Positions 29,335-42,626 of a stretch of 64,000 nt of DNA are shown one piece after another (position 1 is the first letter of the stretch; each line of letters begins with the position of its first letter). The DNA is taken from contig JADJCG010000010.1 in the NCBI GenBank assembly GCA_016703335.1, forward strand, positions 86,209-150,208, in the 5' to 3' direction. The notes under the pieces are model-generated. The model had not been told where the DNA came from, searched no databases, and worked only from the letters and a program-made list of their open reading frames with translations. The position numbers and the translations under genes are program-made. Source of the DNA: Caulobacteraceae bacterium (GTDB taxonomy: Bacteria > Pseudomonadota > Alphaproteobacteria > Caulobacterales > Aquidulcibacteraceae).

Positions 29335-29432
29335 ACCGGATGGTGGAAACGGCCGCTTTCAGACCGCCCCGCCGCTCCCGCGTGCGAAGTGAGGCGCGGA
29401 TATAGGGGGCATCCACAGGCTTAGCAAGCCAA

Positions 29433-29705
29433 GTGCACCCGCGACGGACGCCATCCGCAGCGGACCGATTGAATTTCACCCTCGATGCGGTGCTGCACGC
29501 ACGAGGCGTGACAGCGAAAGCGTTCGCCGAACAGATCGGGATTAGCGAAACGCAGCTCTCGCAGTTTCGCTCTGGCAAAGTGCGCGGGCTGCGCTTTTCG
29601 ACAATGTCGAAGCTTTGCTTCGTGCTGGGCTGCACGCCCGGCGAGCTACTCGATTACGACCGCGACCCGGCCGACATGTTAGTCGGCCGGGACGAGCCGG
29701 ATTAG
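29433..29705 (+). CDS. Small XRE/Cro-type helix-turn-helix regulator
   Basis: This 90-residue protein consists almost wholly of one Cro/CI-type HTH domain: LDAVLHARGVTAKAFAEQIG, then ISETQLSQFRSGKV as the recognition helix, then MSKLCFVLGCTPGELLDYD. Such small regulators bind DNA as dimers; no target is evident. The GTG start at 29433 is one choice; an internal TTG near 29466 would remove about 11 unconserved residues. Its stop overlaps the stop of the converging amidohydrolase by three bases. It is divergent from rpsB, about 155 bases away. Confidence 0.75.
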   Translation: MHPRRTPSAADRLNFTLDAVLHARGVTAKAFAEQIGISETQLSQFRSGKVRGLRFSTMSKLCFVLGCTPGELLDYDRDPADMLVGRDEPD

Positions 29706-30952
29706 CGGCGGCGATTACGCGGATTGTAGCGATCGCGCAGCTGCGTCTGGCGTGACGTCAACGATTGTTCGACGCCCTCAATGAACACAGCCGTAGGTGC
29801 GGACGTCACCTGCAATGGATCGCCGTCCCAGATCACCACGTCCGCGAGATAGTTGCGTTCGAGACGGCCAAGATTGCTCACGCCGAAGATTTCGGCCGGG
29901 CCGCGTGACACTGCGGCAAAAGCCACGTCCCACGGCAGACCGTTTGCGACAGCGTTGCCTGCCAGTTGCAGCACAAGACGGGCTTGATGCGCATCCACCG
30001 AACCCGGTCCAGGCGCAATCGCAAAGCGAACGCCAGCACGGTTCAGCAACGCAGCGTTGTCGAGGCGCGCCGAAAGCCGCTCGAAGTGGTCAGGCAGGTT
30101 CACGAGCGGATCGAGGATCACTGGGATACCCGAAGACGCTAGCTCATCGGCGACCTGCCAAGCTTCAGCGCCGCCGTGAACGACGAAACGCAGGCTCGGG
30201 TTCGCGCGCTTGAAACGGATCAGACGGCGAATGTCAGCGGCGCTCTCAAGGTGAACGAGGAAGACGCCTTGACCGCGTGCGAACGGCTGCAATGCTTGCG
30301 CATCGATCTCGTTCAGCACGGCCCCGCCCTGGCCGCTGCGATAGCGCGCGGGATATTCGCGAGCATCGCGCAGCGCAGCCTCGAACGCAGGCCACAGAGC
30401 AGCTCGAGAACCGCCAGTCCGATTGGCGCCTGACTCGCCGAGTTCGACGACCATGAAGGCGCGCGTCCGGAACACGCTGTCCGCTTCACCGCTCATCGAC
30501 ACCAACGCGCCACGACCGTCGAAGATCGTGCTGCTGGCGCTTGGAGCGATCGCCGCACGCGTAACGCCTTCGATCCGCGTCACCGGAATAGCCGTAACGT
30601 TCGGATTGAACGCTTGGCCCGCATCGGCTGCCGCCGAAATCAGCTCGCCTTCAATGTCAGCATCATTCGGCGCGCCCGAGCCTGAGATTTCGCTCAAGCC
30701 GACTTCGCTCATCGCGGCAAAGGCGCCTGGCGTAACGTAGTTGCCGTTGGCCTCGATGACACGCGCACCGCGAGGAGCGGCGATGTTGGCGCCGACCATG
30801 GCGATGCGGCCATCGACGATGAGCACGTCGCCGTTCTCAATGACGCCGCCGGCGCCGTTGGTAACAACGCGGCCGTTATTAATTAGGATGGTCTCAGCGG
30901 CGGCGGGCGTAGCAATCGCCGCGGCGAGAAGCAAAGCAGCTAGCGTTCTCAT
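29702..30952 (-). CDS. Exported amidohydrolase-like protein lacking the usual metal ligands
   Basis: This 416-residue protein has a signal peptide (MRTLAALLLAAAIATPAAAE) and the amidohydrolase-superfamily fold: N-terminal beta-sandwich (INNGRVVTNGAGGVIENGDVLIVDGRI), barrel, and C-terminal YLADVVIWDGDPL. In active members the first barrel strand carries HxH after a PG(I/A)-D motif. Here that place reads VTPGAFAAMSEVG, with no histidine. It may be inactive or use another site. Its start overlaps the stop of the intact lipoprotein amidohydrolase by ATGA, so the two are co-translated and may form a heteromer. Confidence 0.8.
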   Translation of the reverse strand: MRTLAALLLAAAIATPAAAETILINNGRVVTNGAGGVIENGDVLIVDGRIAMVGANIAAPRGARVIEANGNYVTPGAFAAMSEVGLSEISGSGAPNDADIEGELISAAADAGQAFNPNVTAIPVTRIEGVTRAAIAPSASSTIFDGRGALVSMSGEADSVFRTRAFMVVELGESGANRTGGSRAALWPAFEAALRDAREYPARYRSGQGGAVLNEIDAQALQPFARGQGVFLVHLESAADIRRLIRFKRANPSLRFVVHGGAEAWQVADELASSGIPVILDPLVNLPDHFERLSARLDNAALLNRAGVRFAIAPGPGSVDAHQARLVLQLAGNAVANGLPWDVAFAAVSRGPAEIFGVSNLGRLERNYLADVVIWDGDPLQVTSAPTAVFIEGVEQSLTSRQTQLRDRYNPRNRRR

Positions 30953-32331
30953 TGGGCGCGCCCCCGCGAGTAGGTCTGTCCGAGTTCAAAGTCTGAAGGC
31001 GGATCACGTTGTGCGCCCCGCTCATACATCACCGCGCCGTCAATAAAGACTCGTTCAGCAACGGCGTAGCTGGAGAGCGGATCGGCCGACCAAATCACCA
31101 CGTCCGCGCGGCGCCCCGGCTCGAGCGTACCGGTTTCTTGATCGATGCGCAGTGCGCGGGCCGGATTGCGCGAGAGCCAGGTCCAAGCTTGCGCGCGCGT
31201 GATCTCAATGCCGGCACGGCGCCCGTCAGCCATAGCTTTAGCCGCCTCTTGGTTCAGTCGTTGGATGCCCACTTCACTATCGGAGTGAACAATGGCGCAT
31301 CCTCCCGACGCGTCCACAAACGCGATGTTCTCGCGAATGCCATCATAAGCTTCGAGCTTAAAGCCCCACCAATCGGCCCACATGGCGGCGCAGATATTCT
31401 CTTCGCGCAGCATGTCGGTGATCTTGTAAGCTTCCACAGCGTGGTGAAACGCAGCGATCTGAAAGTGAAACTCGTGCGCGACTTGGATGGCATTGGCCAT
31501 TTCGTCGGCGCGATAGCAGTGCCACTGCAAAATAATGTCGCCGTTGATGACGCCTGCCAGCGTTTCCATTTCAAGGTCGCGATCCGGCGGTTCTCCTTGA
31601 CCGTTCTCCGCCGCTTCCATGCGCGCTGCGTAGCGCGCAGCATTCGCGAAGGCCTGACGATAACCGGCAACGTCACCCATGCCAGTCGCCGGCGATGAAT
31701 TGCGCGAACCATAAACGCGGGCCGGATTCTCGCCGCACGCCATCTTGAGGCTCTGAGGCGCGCCCGGGAATTTCATCTCTTGAACAGTGGTGGCGCCCAG
31801 CACCGGACGCAGCGTGACACCACGTCCGCCGAACAGATTGCCCGAGCCCGGCAGGACGTGCAGCGTCGTGATGCCGCCCGCGACGGCGCGCAGGAAACCA
31901 GGATCTTGTGGCCAAACCGAGTGCTCGGCCCACACCTCAGCGGTGTTCGGAGACGTCAGTTCATTGCCGTCCGATGTCGCATCAATCGAGGGGGAAGGAT
32001 AAACGCCCAAGTGCGAGTGCGCGTCGATAATGCCAGGCGTCACAAACTTGCCGGTGCCATCGATCACTGTCGCGCCTTCGGCGCTCAAGTTCTGGCCGAC
32101 TGCAACGATGTGCCCGTCGCGCATCAGGACATCGGCGTTCGAAAGCTCGGCGCCGTTGCCGTCGAACACCGTAGCGTTACGGATCAAAGTCGGCGTTGAA
32201 GGACGCGGCGTGTAGGTCGAAGCAAACGGGACCGGGCCCTCGTCAGCTGTGTTGTCCGCACTAGTCGTCGCGCAAGCCGCAAGGCTCAGCAAAGCAACGA
32301 TCGCAATGGCGGGACGCAAATTCAGGCGCAT
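30949..32331 (-). CDS. Amidohydrolase-family lipoprotein (imidazolonepropionase/peptidase-like)
   Basis: The protein of about 460 residues starts MRLNLRPAIAIVALLSLAAC, a lipoprotein signal with LAAC lipobox, so it should be anchored in the envelope. The amidohydrolase core is complete: VTPGIIDAHSHLG (metal-binding HxH), the TTLHVLPGSGNLFGG strand, AAFHHAVEAYKI, a downstream IVHSDSEVG with the conserved Asp, and GTLEPGRRADVVIWSADPL. It is related to imidazolonepropionase-type and exported peptidase-type amidohydrolases; the substrate is unknown. Internal start 32331 is chosen for the signal peptide. It pairs with the degenerate gene downstream. Confidence 0.85.
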   Translation of the reverse strand: MRLNLRPAIAIVALLSLAACATTSADNTADEGPVPFASTYTPRPSTPTLIRNATVFDGNGAELSNADVLMRDGHIVAVGQNLSAEGATVIDGTGKFVTPGIIDAHSHLGVYPSPSIDATSDGNELTSPNTAEVWAEHSVWPQDPGFLRAVAGGITTLHVLPGSGNLFGGRGVTLRPVLGATTVQEMKFPGAPQSLKMACGENPARVYGSRNSSPATGMGDVAGYRQAFANAARYAARMEAAENGQGEPPDRDLEMETLAGVINGDIILQWHCYRADEMANAIQVAHEFHFQIAAFHHAVEAYKITDMLREENICAAMWADWWGFKLEAYDGIRENIAFVDASGGCAIVHSDSEVGIQRLNQEAAKAMADGRRAGIEITRAQAWTWLSRNPARALRIDQETGTLEPGRRADVVIWSADPLSSYAVAERVFIDGAVMYERGAQRDPPSDFELGQTYSRGRAQ

Positions 32332-32435
32332 GTGCCCTCCCCCTGGAGCGGGCTGCATCTGAAGGGGTTCATGCGAAACCGACAAGGCTTTGCGCGCGTT
32401 TCGGGAGAATTCTTCGATGAGGTGCAACTGGCGCC

Positions 32436-35852
<3,417 letters not shown>

Positions 35853-35903
35853 GTGATTCTCTGCCTCGAAGATAGGCGCTGAGAGGCCCGGCCCGAACCC
35901 CTG

Positions 35904-36594
<691 letters not shown>

Positions 36595-36602
<8 letters not shown>

Positions 36603-37872
36603 AGCGCAGCGCCTCCACCGGATCGAAGCGCGATGCCCACCACGAGGTCACCAAGGTCGCGGCGAACGTCACCAAGATCGTGAAGATCGAAATCCCCAAC
36701 ACCTCACCCCACTCCACGCGGGCGGGCAACGTTTCCAACGAATAGACCGTGCCTGGGAATACATCGAAACCTGTCACTGCCTGAATGAAATTCTGGATCG
36801 CTTCGATGTTGAGACAGAAGCTCACGCCCAGCAGCAATCCCAAACTCAAACCAATGACGCCGAGGCTCGCGCTGGCCATGAAGAAGACGCGCGTAATCGC
36901 GCCTTTGGTTGCGCCCATAGTTCGCAGAATGGCGATGTCGCGACTCTTGTTCTTCACCAGCATGATGAGGCCGGTGACGATATTGAGCGCCGCAATCGCC
37001 ACCAGCACCATAAGGATCAAGCGCATGACGTTGCGCTCGACCACCAACGCATCGGCCAAACCTTGGCTCTTGGCGCGCCAATCGTAGATTGTGACGTCAG
37101 GGCCTAAACGGCTTCGCAACTCCATCATCACGGCCATGGTCCGATCCGGATTGCCGATGCGGATTTCTAACTCGTCGGCGCCGTCGCCTTTGCCGAACAG
37201 AATCTGCGCCTGCTCGATCGGCATATAGACGACGCCGGCATCGACCTCGGCCATACCGACGCTGAAGATGCCGCCGACCATGAACGACTTGCGCCGCGGC
37301 GTGAGCCCAAACGGCGTTGCGGCGCCTTGTGGCGAGAGGATCGAGATCGCCATGCCTTCGCCAACACCGAGATTGGCGGCCAGCCGATCGCCGATCAGAA
37401 TGCTCGGCGCTTCGACGCCTTCGAAGTTGCTGAAGCCTCCGCCGTCGCGAATGCTGTCAGCGACGATCGAAAGCGCCTGCAAGTTTTCGCGCGAAATCCC
37501 GCGCACCAGCACGCCAGACGCCTGCCCACTTTCCGACGTCGCAAGGCCCTGCGCGTTGATGATAGGCGCCACGTGAATAACGTCCGGCGCCTCGCGAGCG
37601 AGCTGCGCCAACCGCTCGATCTCGCTACCCGGCATATTGCGCGTGTCGACGTACACGTGCCCGTACACACCCAGGATTCTCGAGAGCAATGTTTCCCGGA
37701 ACCCGTTCATGACCGACATTGTGATAATGAGGGCCATAACCGCGAGAGTGATCGCGACAACGGAGATAATCGAGATAAGCGCGACACCGCCGTGCGCGCG
37801 TTTGGCGCGGAGGTAGCGGCCCGCGAGCATGCGCTCGAACAGGCCGAACGGCGCGCTTCTTCCATTGCTCAT
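36595..37872 (-). CDS. lolC: Lipoprotein-releasing ABC transporter permease (LolC/LolE family)
   Basis: The protein has about 425 residues: an N-terminal membrane segment (about 28-52, GGVALISIISVVAITLAVM), a large periplasmic domain (about 55-275) and three C-terminal membrane segments, with the MacB/FtsX-type core ending FDPVEALRYE. LolC and LolE are homologous and only one permease gene is present here, so the complex may use a single permease (LolF type) as in other alphaproteobacteria; I cannot separate the two. The start overlaps the proS stop as TGATG, so this gene is coupled to proS. Confidence 0.9.
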
Positions 37873-39404
37873 CAATATGCTCTTGCGATCAGAATTTCTT
37901 CTACGGCCGGGGCGCCGGAAAAGATGCACGCGCCAAAGGAAGACGGTTGCGCCATTGGCGCATTCCGAATGGTCAGCTTCAACGCTTTCAGGCGTGTCCC
38001 CACTTCTTCCAACGCGGCGCCGCTGGGCCGTGACCATTGCACGCGCGCCCAGCCCTTGAACTCGCCCTCTTTGTCCTCGGTTCCGTAGTACTTTTCTATG
38101 TCGGCAAAGGTCGCGAAATCGCCACGGATATTGCCATCCAGGCGCGCCTTGGCTTCGTCGAAAAGCTCTTTCTGCGTTGCTTCCAAGAGCCCTGCCGCCT
38201 GCGCAATGAAATCGGCGCGCGCTAACGTGTGCGACTTGATCTTCTCGCCTTCGCGCAACGCATTGCGTTTGATGAAGGTGACGTTGCCGCCAGCGGCGTC
38301 ACGCGGGCCGATCTCACAGATCAGCGGCGCGCCGCGGCGGACCCAATCCCAACGTTTGTCGGCGGGCTTGGCGTCCTTGGTGTCGACGTAGGCGCGGACG
38401 GGGAAACCGAACGCGCTGAGCTTATTCAATTCGGCGACCAGTGAAGCGCAATACGCCTTCAGATCTTCGTCTTCCGGCTTACCCCGCAGCATCGGCACGA
38501 TCACGATCTGACGCGGAGCGATCGCCGGCGGCGTACGCAAACCGTCATCGTCACCATGGGTCATGACGAGGCCGCCGATCATCCGCGTGGAGACGCCCCA
38601 CGAGGTCGTGTGCGCGAGCGTCTGACCGCCTTCTTTGTCCTGATAGCGAATGTTCTGCGCTTCAGCGAAGTGCGTGCCGAGATAGTGCGAGGTGCCGGCT
38701 TGCAGCGCCTTGCCGTCCTGCATCATCGCTTCGATCGAATACGTGCGCTCGGCGCCTGGGAAGCGCTCATTCTCCGGCTTCTCGCCGGCGACGACGGGCA
38801 GCGCGAGGAAGTCTTCCGAGAAGCTGCGATAGATTTCGAGCGCAAGCATCGTCTCTTCCATCGCGTCGTCTTTGTCGGCGTGCGCGGTGTGCCCTTCCTG
38901 CCAGAGGAATTCCGCCGTGCGCAGAAACATGCGCGTGCGCATCTCCCAGCGCATCACGTTGGCCCATTGGTTCAGCTTAAGCGGCAGGTCGCGATAGGAT
39001 TTCACCCAGCGGCTGAACGCATCGCCGATGATCGTCTCCGAGGTCGGCCGAATGATGAAAGGCTCAGCAAGCTCCGCTTCAGGATCAGGCTTCAGCGTGC
39101 CATCGATCTTCTTCAGACGATGGTGCGTAACGACCGCCATCTCCTTGGCGAAGCCTTCGACGTGATCGGCTTCCTTGGCGATGAAGCTCAAGGGGATCAG
39201 CAGCGGGAAGTAATAATTGTCGTGGCCGCTCTCTTTGATGCGGCGGTCGAGTTCGCCCTGGATCCGCTCCCAGATGCCATAGCCCCACGGCTTGATGATC
39301 ATGCACCCGCGCGTCGGCGACAGCTCCGCCAAGTCCGCTTCACGGACGACGGCCTGGTACCATTCGGGAAAATCTTCGGCGCGCGTGACCTTAAGCGCAT
39401 GCAT
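37872..39404 (-). CDS. proS: Proline-tRNA ligase, archaeal/eukaryotic-like type
   Basis: ProRS charges tRNA-Pro. This 510-residue form is the archaeal/eukaryotic-like (type 3) enzyme. It begins with EDFPEWYQAVVREADLAE and CMIIKPWGYGIWERIQ, lacks the bacterial editing insertion, has motif 2 RTAEFLWQEGHTAHA and ends in the C-terminal zinc-binding-like domain with terminal Tyr (ILIARAY). Many alphaproteobacteria instead carry the bacterial-type enzyme without the insertion, of about 440 residues. It is intact and embedded in the conserved operon ahead of lolC. Confidence 0.94.
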   Translation of the reverse strand: MHALKVTRAEDFPEWYQAVVREADLAELSPTRGCMIIKPWGYGIWERIQGELDRRIKESGHDNYYFPLLIPLSFIAKEADHVEGFAKEMAVVTHHRLKKIDGTLKPDPEAELAEPFIIRPTSETIIGDAFSRWVKSYRDLPLKLNQWANVMRWEMRTRMFLRTAEFLWQEGHTAHADKDDAMEETMLALEIYRSFSEDFLALPVVAGEKPENERFPGAERTYSIEAMMQDGKALQAGTSHYLGTHFAEAQNIRYQDKEGGQTLAHTTSWGVSTRMIGGLVMTHGDDDGLRTPPAIAPRQIVIVPMLRGKPEDEDLKAYCASLVAELNKLSAFGFPVRAYVDTKDAKPADKRWDWVRRGAPLICEIGPRDAAGGNVTFIKRNALREGEKIKSHTLARADFIAQAAGLLEATQKELFDEAKARLDGNIRGDFATFADIEKYYGTEDKEGEFKGWARVQWSRPSGAALEEVGTRLKALKLTIRNAPMAQPSSFGACIFSGAPAVEEILIARAY

Positions 39405-39464
39405 CTCTGGGAGTTCCTTTCGGGCGTCTGGATAGACTGCGCCGAGGCTCCCCGCAACGCGGCC

Positions 39465-39713
39465 TTACGGCCCGCGCATGTGCCAAAGGTCGACCGGAAA
39501 CGCCCCAGGCGACGCCCAGCCAGACAACGGCCGCGATCCCGGCCGCCTAGAGCGCCTTTTTGCGGATGTTATGGACCCGCGGGCGCCCCGCTCCGTGCCC
39601 GGCACGGTTTCCTCGTCGGCCTCGTGATGGCTCTGCGCGCCCATCGGCAACATCACGAAGAACGAAAGCCACCAGACGATCACGTAGATCGCGATGCCGA
39701 GGAAGATATTCAT
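39465..39713 (-). CDS. DUF1467 small membrane protein (damaged by indels)
   Basis: The N-terminus MNIFLGIAIYVIVWWLSFFV, then LPMGAQSHHEADEETVPGTERGA, is the DUF1467 signature: a small inner-membrane protein of unknown function with two membrane segments. After GTERGA the open frame is wrong. The expected second half reads RVHNIRKKAL, a TAG at 39548-39550 where Trp would fit, then AAGIAAVVWLGVAWGVS, in another frame, and returns to VDLWHMRGP. Two indels and one base change would explain this. The start overlaps the epimerase stop by ATGA. Confidence 0.75.
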   Translation of the reverse strand: MNIFLGIAIYVIVWWLSFFVMLPMGAQSHHEADEETVPGTERGARGSITSAKRRSRRPGSRPLSGWASPGAFPVDLWHMRGP

Positions 39714-40135
39714 CCGTGTGGGGCCTTCGGCGTTTCCATCAGTTCGATCAGAACGCCGTCAGAGTTCTTCGGGTCGATGAAGATGATCGGCGTGCCGTGC
39801 GCGCCGATGCGTGGCTCGTTCAGAACTTTGGCGCCGCGAACGACCATCTCGTCACGCGCCGCGTAAATGTTCTCAACCTCAAAGCAGATGTGGTGCTGGC
39901 CACCGCGCGGGTTTTTCTCGATGAATCTCGCGATTGGGCTATCGGCGCCCAGCGGTTCGATGAGTTCGAGCTGGCTGTTAGCGATATTCACAAACGCGAA
40001 CTTTACGCCCTGCGCGGCCAGTTCGCGCGTTTCTGTAATCGCGCTTTCCGGCACGCCATAGAGATCGCGATAGGTCTTCTTCGCCGCCTCAATGGAGGGC
40101 ACAGCGACGCCCACGTGATTCAACCTGCCAATCAT
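39710..40135 (-). CDS. mce: Methylmalonyl/ethylmalonyl-CoA epimerase (VOC family)
   Basis: The epimerase interconverts the 2R and 2S forms of methylmalonyl- or ethylmalonyl-CoA in propionate metabolism. The 141-residue protein is a two-module VOC fold: MIGRLNHVGVAVPS (metal ligand His7), FVNIANSQLELIEPL, GGQHHICFEVENI (second His) and SDGVLIELM (Glu ligand). Start 40135 is chosen because the conserved fold begins there; the longer frame overlaps rnj. It sits 28 bases after the rnj stop. Confidence 0.92.
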   Translation of the reverse strand: MIGRLNHVGVAVPSIEAAKKTYRDLYGVPESAITETRELAAQGVKFAFVNIANSQLELIEPLGADSPIARFIEKNPRGGQHHICFEVENIYAARDEMVVRGAKVLNEPRIGAHGTPIIFIDPKNSDGVLIELMETPKAPHG

Positions 40136-40163
40136 GGCCGTACTCCCGTCTCCCGCGCTCAAT

Positions 40164-41849
40164 CTAGAGACGCAGAACGGAAACGTCGACAAGCGGTCTC
40201 TTCTTCCAGAGACGTTCTGCGGCTTTGCGTACCGCACGCACAACACTTGCCTCGACAGCGTCATCGTCATCGCGCTCGGCATGGTTAAGCTTGGTGAAGG
40301 CGGCCTTGGCCGTGCCCTCAAGCTCTTCGAGCGCCAGTTCGAAGTCCTCCTCGTCGGGCATGGTGAGACCGCGGACAGAAACCGTTGGACCAGCAGCGAT
40401 CGCATTTTTAGCGGTCAGCGCGAAGGCAACGTTGACCGCGCCCTCAGCCGCAAGCCGTTTCCGATCGCGGATTGCATCGTCCTCTATGTCGACGATGACG
40501 TTGCCGTCGACATAGAGACGCCCGGACGGCACCTCATCGATCACCTCAGCCGGACCCGGCGCCAGGCGGATCATATCGCCGTTCTTCGGCGCAACCGTCT
40601 CGGGGATCTGCAGCGACTGCGCGAGTTTCACATGCTCGCGGATGTGCCGGATCTCCCCGTGCACCGGCACAGCAATCTTCGGCCGCGCCCACGCATACAT
40701 CTGCGCCAACTCATCCCGCGCGGGATGACCGGACACGTGGATCAGATGCTCCGTGTCGGCGGTGATCAGATCAACGCCGCGTTCCAGGAACTGGTCGTAG
40801 AGCTGATGGATCGCCGTCTCGTTGCCAGGAATAACGCGCGACGAGAAAATCACGGTGTCGCCGTGACGCAGCACGACGTTACGATGCTCGCCGCGTGCAA
40901 TCCGCGAAAGCGCGGCGCGCTGCTCGCCCTGACTGCCAGTGCAGAGGTAGAGCACCTTCTCGTCAGACAATTCGCGCGCTTCGTCTTCATCAATCACCTG
41001 CGGCACGTCTTGCAGCAGGCCAACACTCTGTGCGGCGGCAAAGATGCGATGCATCGAACGCCCAACCAGGCACGGCGTGCGCCCAGCCGCGCGTGCGGCT
41101 TTCAACGCAGTTTCAACGCGCGCGACATTCGACGCGAACGCAGTCACAGCAACCTTACCAGTGCAATTCTTGATCACCTCGGTGAGCTTCACGCGCACCT
41201 CGGCTTCTGAGCCCGTCGTCCCTTCGACAAACACGTTCGTGCTGTCGCAGACCATCGCGAGGATGCCCTCGTCGGCCATCTCGCGAAGTTTGGCTTCGTC
41301 GGTCGTCTCACCAATCAGCGGATCGGGATCGATCTTCCAATCGCCCGTGTGCCAGATGAGGCCAAGCGGCGTGCGGATAGCGAGACCGTTTGGTTCAGGG
41401 ATCGAGTGCGTCAGCGTGACGAAATCGATCTCGAACGGCCCAAGCGTGAGTTTGCCTTTGAGCGGGATCTCAGTGAGCGAGACCTTCTCAAGCAGGCCAC
41501 GTTCGCGCAGCTTCTCGCGCACAAGCGCCGCTGTGAATGGCGTTGCGTACACCGGCACTGGAAAGCGCGGCCAGAGCCAGCCCAGCGCCCCAATGTGATC
41601 CTCATGCGCGTGCGTCAGCACGATCGCGATGATGTCGTCCTTGTGCTCTTCCAGGTAAGCTGGATCGGGCAAAATGAGGTCAACGCCCGGCGTCGTGTCC
41701 TCGCGACCAAACGTGACGCCAATATCGACGATGATCCACTTGCGCGCATCCGGCGGGCCGTAGCCGTAGGCGTTCAAATTCATGCCGATTTCGCCCGAGC
41801 CGCCGAGCGGCAAGAAGACCAGTTCGTCGGCTGGTGCAGGCTTTCTCAA
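40164..41849 (-). CDS. rnj: Ribonuclease J
   Basis: RNase J is an endo- and 5'-3' exoribonuclease in RNA processing and decay. The 561-residue protein has the metallo-beta-lactamase domain with THAHEDHIG (His80, His82, Asp84, His85), GLIWHTGDWKIDPDP and, in the beta-CASP domain, DSTNVF and HVSGHPARDELA. The start is TTG at 41849 and overlaps the coaX stop (TTGA). The C-terminal domain (about 460-561) is present in full. Confidence 0.95.
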   Translation of the reverse strand: MRKPAPADELVFLPLGGSGEIGMNLNAYGYGPPDARKWIIVDIGVTFGREDTTPGVDLILPDPAYLEEHKDDIIAIVLTHAHEDHIGALGWLWPRFPVPVYATPFTAALVREKLRERGLLEKVSLTEIPLKGKLTLGPFEIDFVTLTHSIPEPNGLAIRTPLGLIWHTGDWKIDPDPLIGETTDEAKLREMADEGILAMVCDSTNVFVEGTTGSEAEVRVKLTEVIKNCTGKVAVTAFASNVARVETALKAARAAGRTPCLVGRSMHRIFAAAQSVGLLQDVPQVIDEDEARELSDEKVLYLCTGSQGEQRAALSRIARGEHRNVVLRHGDTVIFSSRVIPGNETAIHQLYDQFLERGVDLITADTEHLIHVSGHPARDELAQMYAWARPKIAVPVHGEIRHIREHVKLAQSLQIPETVAPKNGDMIRLAPGPAEVIDEVPSGRLYVDGNVIVDIEDDAIRDRKRLAAEGAVNVAFALTAKNAIAAGPTVSVRGLTMPDEEDFELALEELEGTAKAAFTKLNHAERDDDDAVEASVVRAVRKAAERLWKKRPLVDVSVLRL

Positions 41850-42623
41850 AGCTTGCCGCCATTCCTGCGGAAGATTTCGAGCAGACCGCGCGATGTAAGA
41901 TCTTGGTCGAAGTGATCAATGGTGGGGAACGCGCCTTCGAAGAGCGAGGCGACGCCGCCAGTGGCGATCGTTTTCATCAGGCTTGGCGTACTCTTCGCGG
42001 ATGCGGCGGCATAGGCCTTCGATCATCTCGATAGAGCCCCAATAGATGCCAGATTGCATGGCGGTCACCGTATCCTTGCCGATGACGCGGCCTGGATCGC
42101 GGATTTCCACGCGCGGCAGTCGCGCCGCGTGCTCGTGCAACGCTTGGAGCGATAGGTTGATCCCAGGCAGGATGATGCCGCCCTCAAACGCACCGTCCGC
42201 AGCGACAATATCGAATGTCGTGGCCGTACCGCTATCGATGACGATCGCTGGGCCGCCGTATTCCACGAACGCGCCAACAGCGTTCACGAGGCGGTCGGCG
42301 CCGGCTTCGTTTGGCTTATCGATGCGCACTTCAATGCCAAGCTTTAGCCCGTCTTCACCGATGACCATCGGTTCTGCGCCGATGTAGCGGCGTGAAAGAT
42401 TGCGCAGATTGAAGAGCGCTTGCGGGACGACGGTTGAAATGATGCAGGCGCTGATATCGGAGAAAGCGAGCTTGTTCAGCGCCATGATGTTGTGAAGCCA
42501 CGGCGCATACTCATCGGCGGTACGCGTGGTGTCGGTGGAAGCGCGCCACTGCGCGCGCCAGGACTGACCGTCCCAAATCGCGAACTTGGTGTTGGTGTTG
42601 CCGACGTCGATAGCGAGAAGCAT
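41846..42623 (-). CDS. coaX: Type III pantothenate kinase (one frameshift)
   Basis: CoaX phosphorylates pantothenate, the first step of coenzyme A synthesis. The start MLLAIDVGNTNTKFAIWDG has the phosphate-binding Asp of the ASKHA fold, followed by ADRLVNAVGA and VIDSGTATTFD. A base is missing near 41979. The open frame runs to 41916 with nonsense residues, while the other frame reads LMKTIATGGVASLFEG and ends GGKL with the TGA at 41848-41846. The repaired protein has about 258 residues, normal for the family. Confidence 0.92.
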
Positions 42624-42626
42624 GGG

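Noticed and set aside
30949..32427. A longer N-terminus for the amidohydrolase lipoprotein
   Set aside because: The extra 32 residues precede a clear lipoprotein signal peptide; the start at 32331 is better.
38556..39866. A 436-codon frame opposite proS
   Set aside because: Antisense shadow in GC-rich sequence; proS is certain.
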